This document shows, piece after piece, positions 63,036 to 64,000 of a stretch of DNA of 64,000 nt. The stretch is from Pseudomonas mosselii. Lineage in GTDB: Bacteria; Pseudomonadota; Gammaproteobacteria; Pseudomonadales; Pseudomonadaceae. The translations under genes and the position numbers were made by a program. Numbering within the stretch: position 1 is the stretch's first letter; every line of letters begins with the position of its first letter. The stretch lies in assembly GCF_019823065.1 (NCBI RefSeq), contig NZ_CP081966.1, forward strand, positions 4,867,501 through 4,931,500, in the 5' to 3' direction. Below the pieces are notes generated by a model. It did no database searches, was not told the origin of the DNA, and was given only the letters and a program-made list of their open reading frames with translations.

Positions 63036-64000
63036 TTACTCCTTGGCCGCCAGGTTCACTTCACGATTGCTGCGGTCCACAGGCCGCACCTGTTGCCCTT
63101 CGCGCAGAACATGACCGCCCGCGGCGACCACCCAGTCGCCGGGCTGCAGTCCTTCGAGCACCGGCACGCTGTCGGCGCCATAGGCGCCCAGGCGCACCTG
63201 CGCACGCTCCAGGCGATTATCCTTGCCGACCCGCCAGACATAGGCCTGCCCGGCCTCTGCGGTCACCGCCGAGAGCGGCACCGCCAGTGGCGAGCGTTCG
63301 GCATGATCGATGAACACCCGGGCGCTCTGGCCGAGCTCGGCCGGCGTGGCATTGGAGGTGAAGGCGATGCGTGCGGCAAAGGTCCGCGAACGTGGGTCCG
63401 CCGCCGGAGAGAGCTCGCGAATCAGTCCCTCGAAACGCCGGTCAGGATGCGACCACAGTTCCACGCTCACCGCCTGGCCGACGGCAAAGCGGGCGAACTG
63501 CTGCTCGGGCAAGCCGATGGCCACTTCGCGCTCACCGTCGGCGGCGAGGGTGAACACGGTCTGCCCGGCGGCCACTACCTGGCCCACCTCGACCTGGCGC
63601 TTGGCAATCACCCCGGCCTGGGGCGCGCGCAGCACCGCGTACTCGGCCTGGTTGCCGGCCACTTCGAACTCGGCCTTGGCCTGCTTCAGCCGCGCCTGGC
63701 CGGCACGGTAGAGGTTCTCGGCGTTGTCGAACTGGGAGCGGCTGACCATCTGCCGGCCCAGTAGCTTCTGGTAGCGGTCGCGCTCGGCGCGCACCAGCGC
63801 CAGGTTGGCCTCGGCCGCCGCCAGCTGGGCGCGGTTGGCCTCCAGTTGCAGGCGCACGTCCTGGGGATCGAGTTCGGCCAGCGGCTGCTCGGCCTTGACC
63901 CGCTGCCCCTCTTCCACCAAGCGCTTGCTGACCTTGCCGCCAATGCGAAACGCCAGTTCGGGTTCAAAGCGCGCGCGCACCTCGCCTGGATAGCTGTCGG
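63036..64000 (-). CDS. RND efflux periplasmic adaptor subunit (partial, cut by the window edge)
   Basis: The reading frame continues past the right edge, so the N-terminus and signal sequence are missing. What remains has the biotinyl-lipoyl-like hairpin (RIGGKVSKRLVEEGQRVKAEQ), a coiled-coil region and the beta-barrel domains of membrane fusion proteins that link an RND pump to an outer-membrane channel. It is upstream of, and co-directional with, the RND pump gene. The in-frame GTG at 63980 is probably internal, since coding continues before it. Confidence 0.9.
   Translation of the reverse strand, partial: DSYPGEVRARFEPELAFRIGGKVSKRLVEEGQRVKAEQPLAELDPQDVRLQLEANRAQLAAAEANLALVRAERDRYQKLLGRQMVSRSQFDNAENLYRAGQARLKQAKAEFEVAGNQAEYAVLRAPQAGVIAKRQVEVGQVVAAGQTVFTLAADGEREVAIGLPEQQFARFAVGQAVSVELWSHPDRRFEGLIRELSPAADPRSRTFAARIAFTSNATPAELGQSARVFIDHAERSPLAVPLSAVTAEAGQAYVWRVGKDNRLERAQVRLGAYGADSVPVLEGLQPGDWVVAAGGHVLREGQQVRPVDRSNREVNLAAKE

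Noticed and set aside
60831..63764. 977-codon plus-strand open frame
   Set aside because: Antisense to the RND pump and adaptor, both with clear family motifs.

Overview
The window is a 64 kb stretch of chromosome from a fluorescent pseudomonad, most likely of the Pseudomonas putida group. This rests on the high GC content, the order mutS-fdxA-rsmZ-rpoS-nlpD-pcm-surE-truD-ispF, the P. putida-type REP palindromes, and close resemblance of nearly every protein to known Pseudomonas families. Almost all of it is conserved core genome on compact operons. I see no tRNA, rRNA, insertion sequence, CRISPR array or integrase.

Layout. 1-0.9 kb: a LexA/CI-type (HTH + S24 peptidase) repressor facing left, at the mutS-cinA boundary that hosts tailocin or prophage clusters in many pseudomonads. 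1.0-4.1 kb: mutS and fdxA. 4.1-4.6 kb: the regulatory RNA rsmZ on the minus strand, with a promoter and a distal GacA box. 4.6-9.7 kb: rpoS, nlpD, pcm, surE, truD and ispF on the minus strand; a PsrA-type operator for rpoS lies inside nlpD. 9.8-12.8 kb: the glutathione-dependent formaldehyde module (fghA, frmA) with a divergent LysR regulator. 12.8-20.5 kb: ispD, ftsB, eno, kdsA, pyrG, tilS, accA. 20.6-38.9 kb: a long minus-strand block: rpsB, tsf, pyrH, frr, uppS, cdsA, dxr, rseP, bamA, ompH, lpxD, fabZ, lpxA, lpxB, rnhB, dnaE. It joins translation, isoprenoid, phospholipid, lipid A and outer-membrane assembly functions. 39.2-43.9 kb: map, glnD, dapC on the plus strand. 44.0-46.5 kb: a small accessory spot holding an astacin-like metallopeptidase and a convergent Na+/H+ antiporter. 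46.7-49.9 kb: an ArsC/Spx-like protein, dapD, csdA, csdE. 49.9-53.6 kb: tcdA and a GH17-GT2 fusion glucan synthase (NdvB-like). 53.8-59.9 kb: dapE, rlmA, a small orphan, a cold-shock protein, plsB and a DUF4197 protein. 60-64 kb: an RND efflux pump and its adaptor, the adaptor running off the right edge.

The genes centre on envelope building (undecaprenyl phosphate, CDP-diacylglycerol, lipid A, KDO, BAM, diaminopimelate) and on global control (RpoS, RsmZ, GlnD). I did not find a convincing wholly new system. The observations most worth following are the non-secreted astacin-like protein, two near-identical ~130 bp composite palindromes, the repressor whose start codons sit inside its own palindrome, and the intact RsmZ/GacA and PsrA/RpoS control sites.
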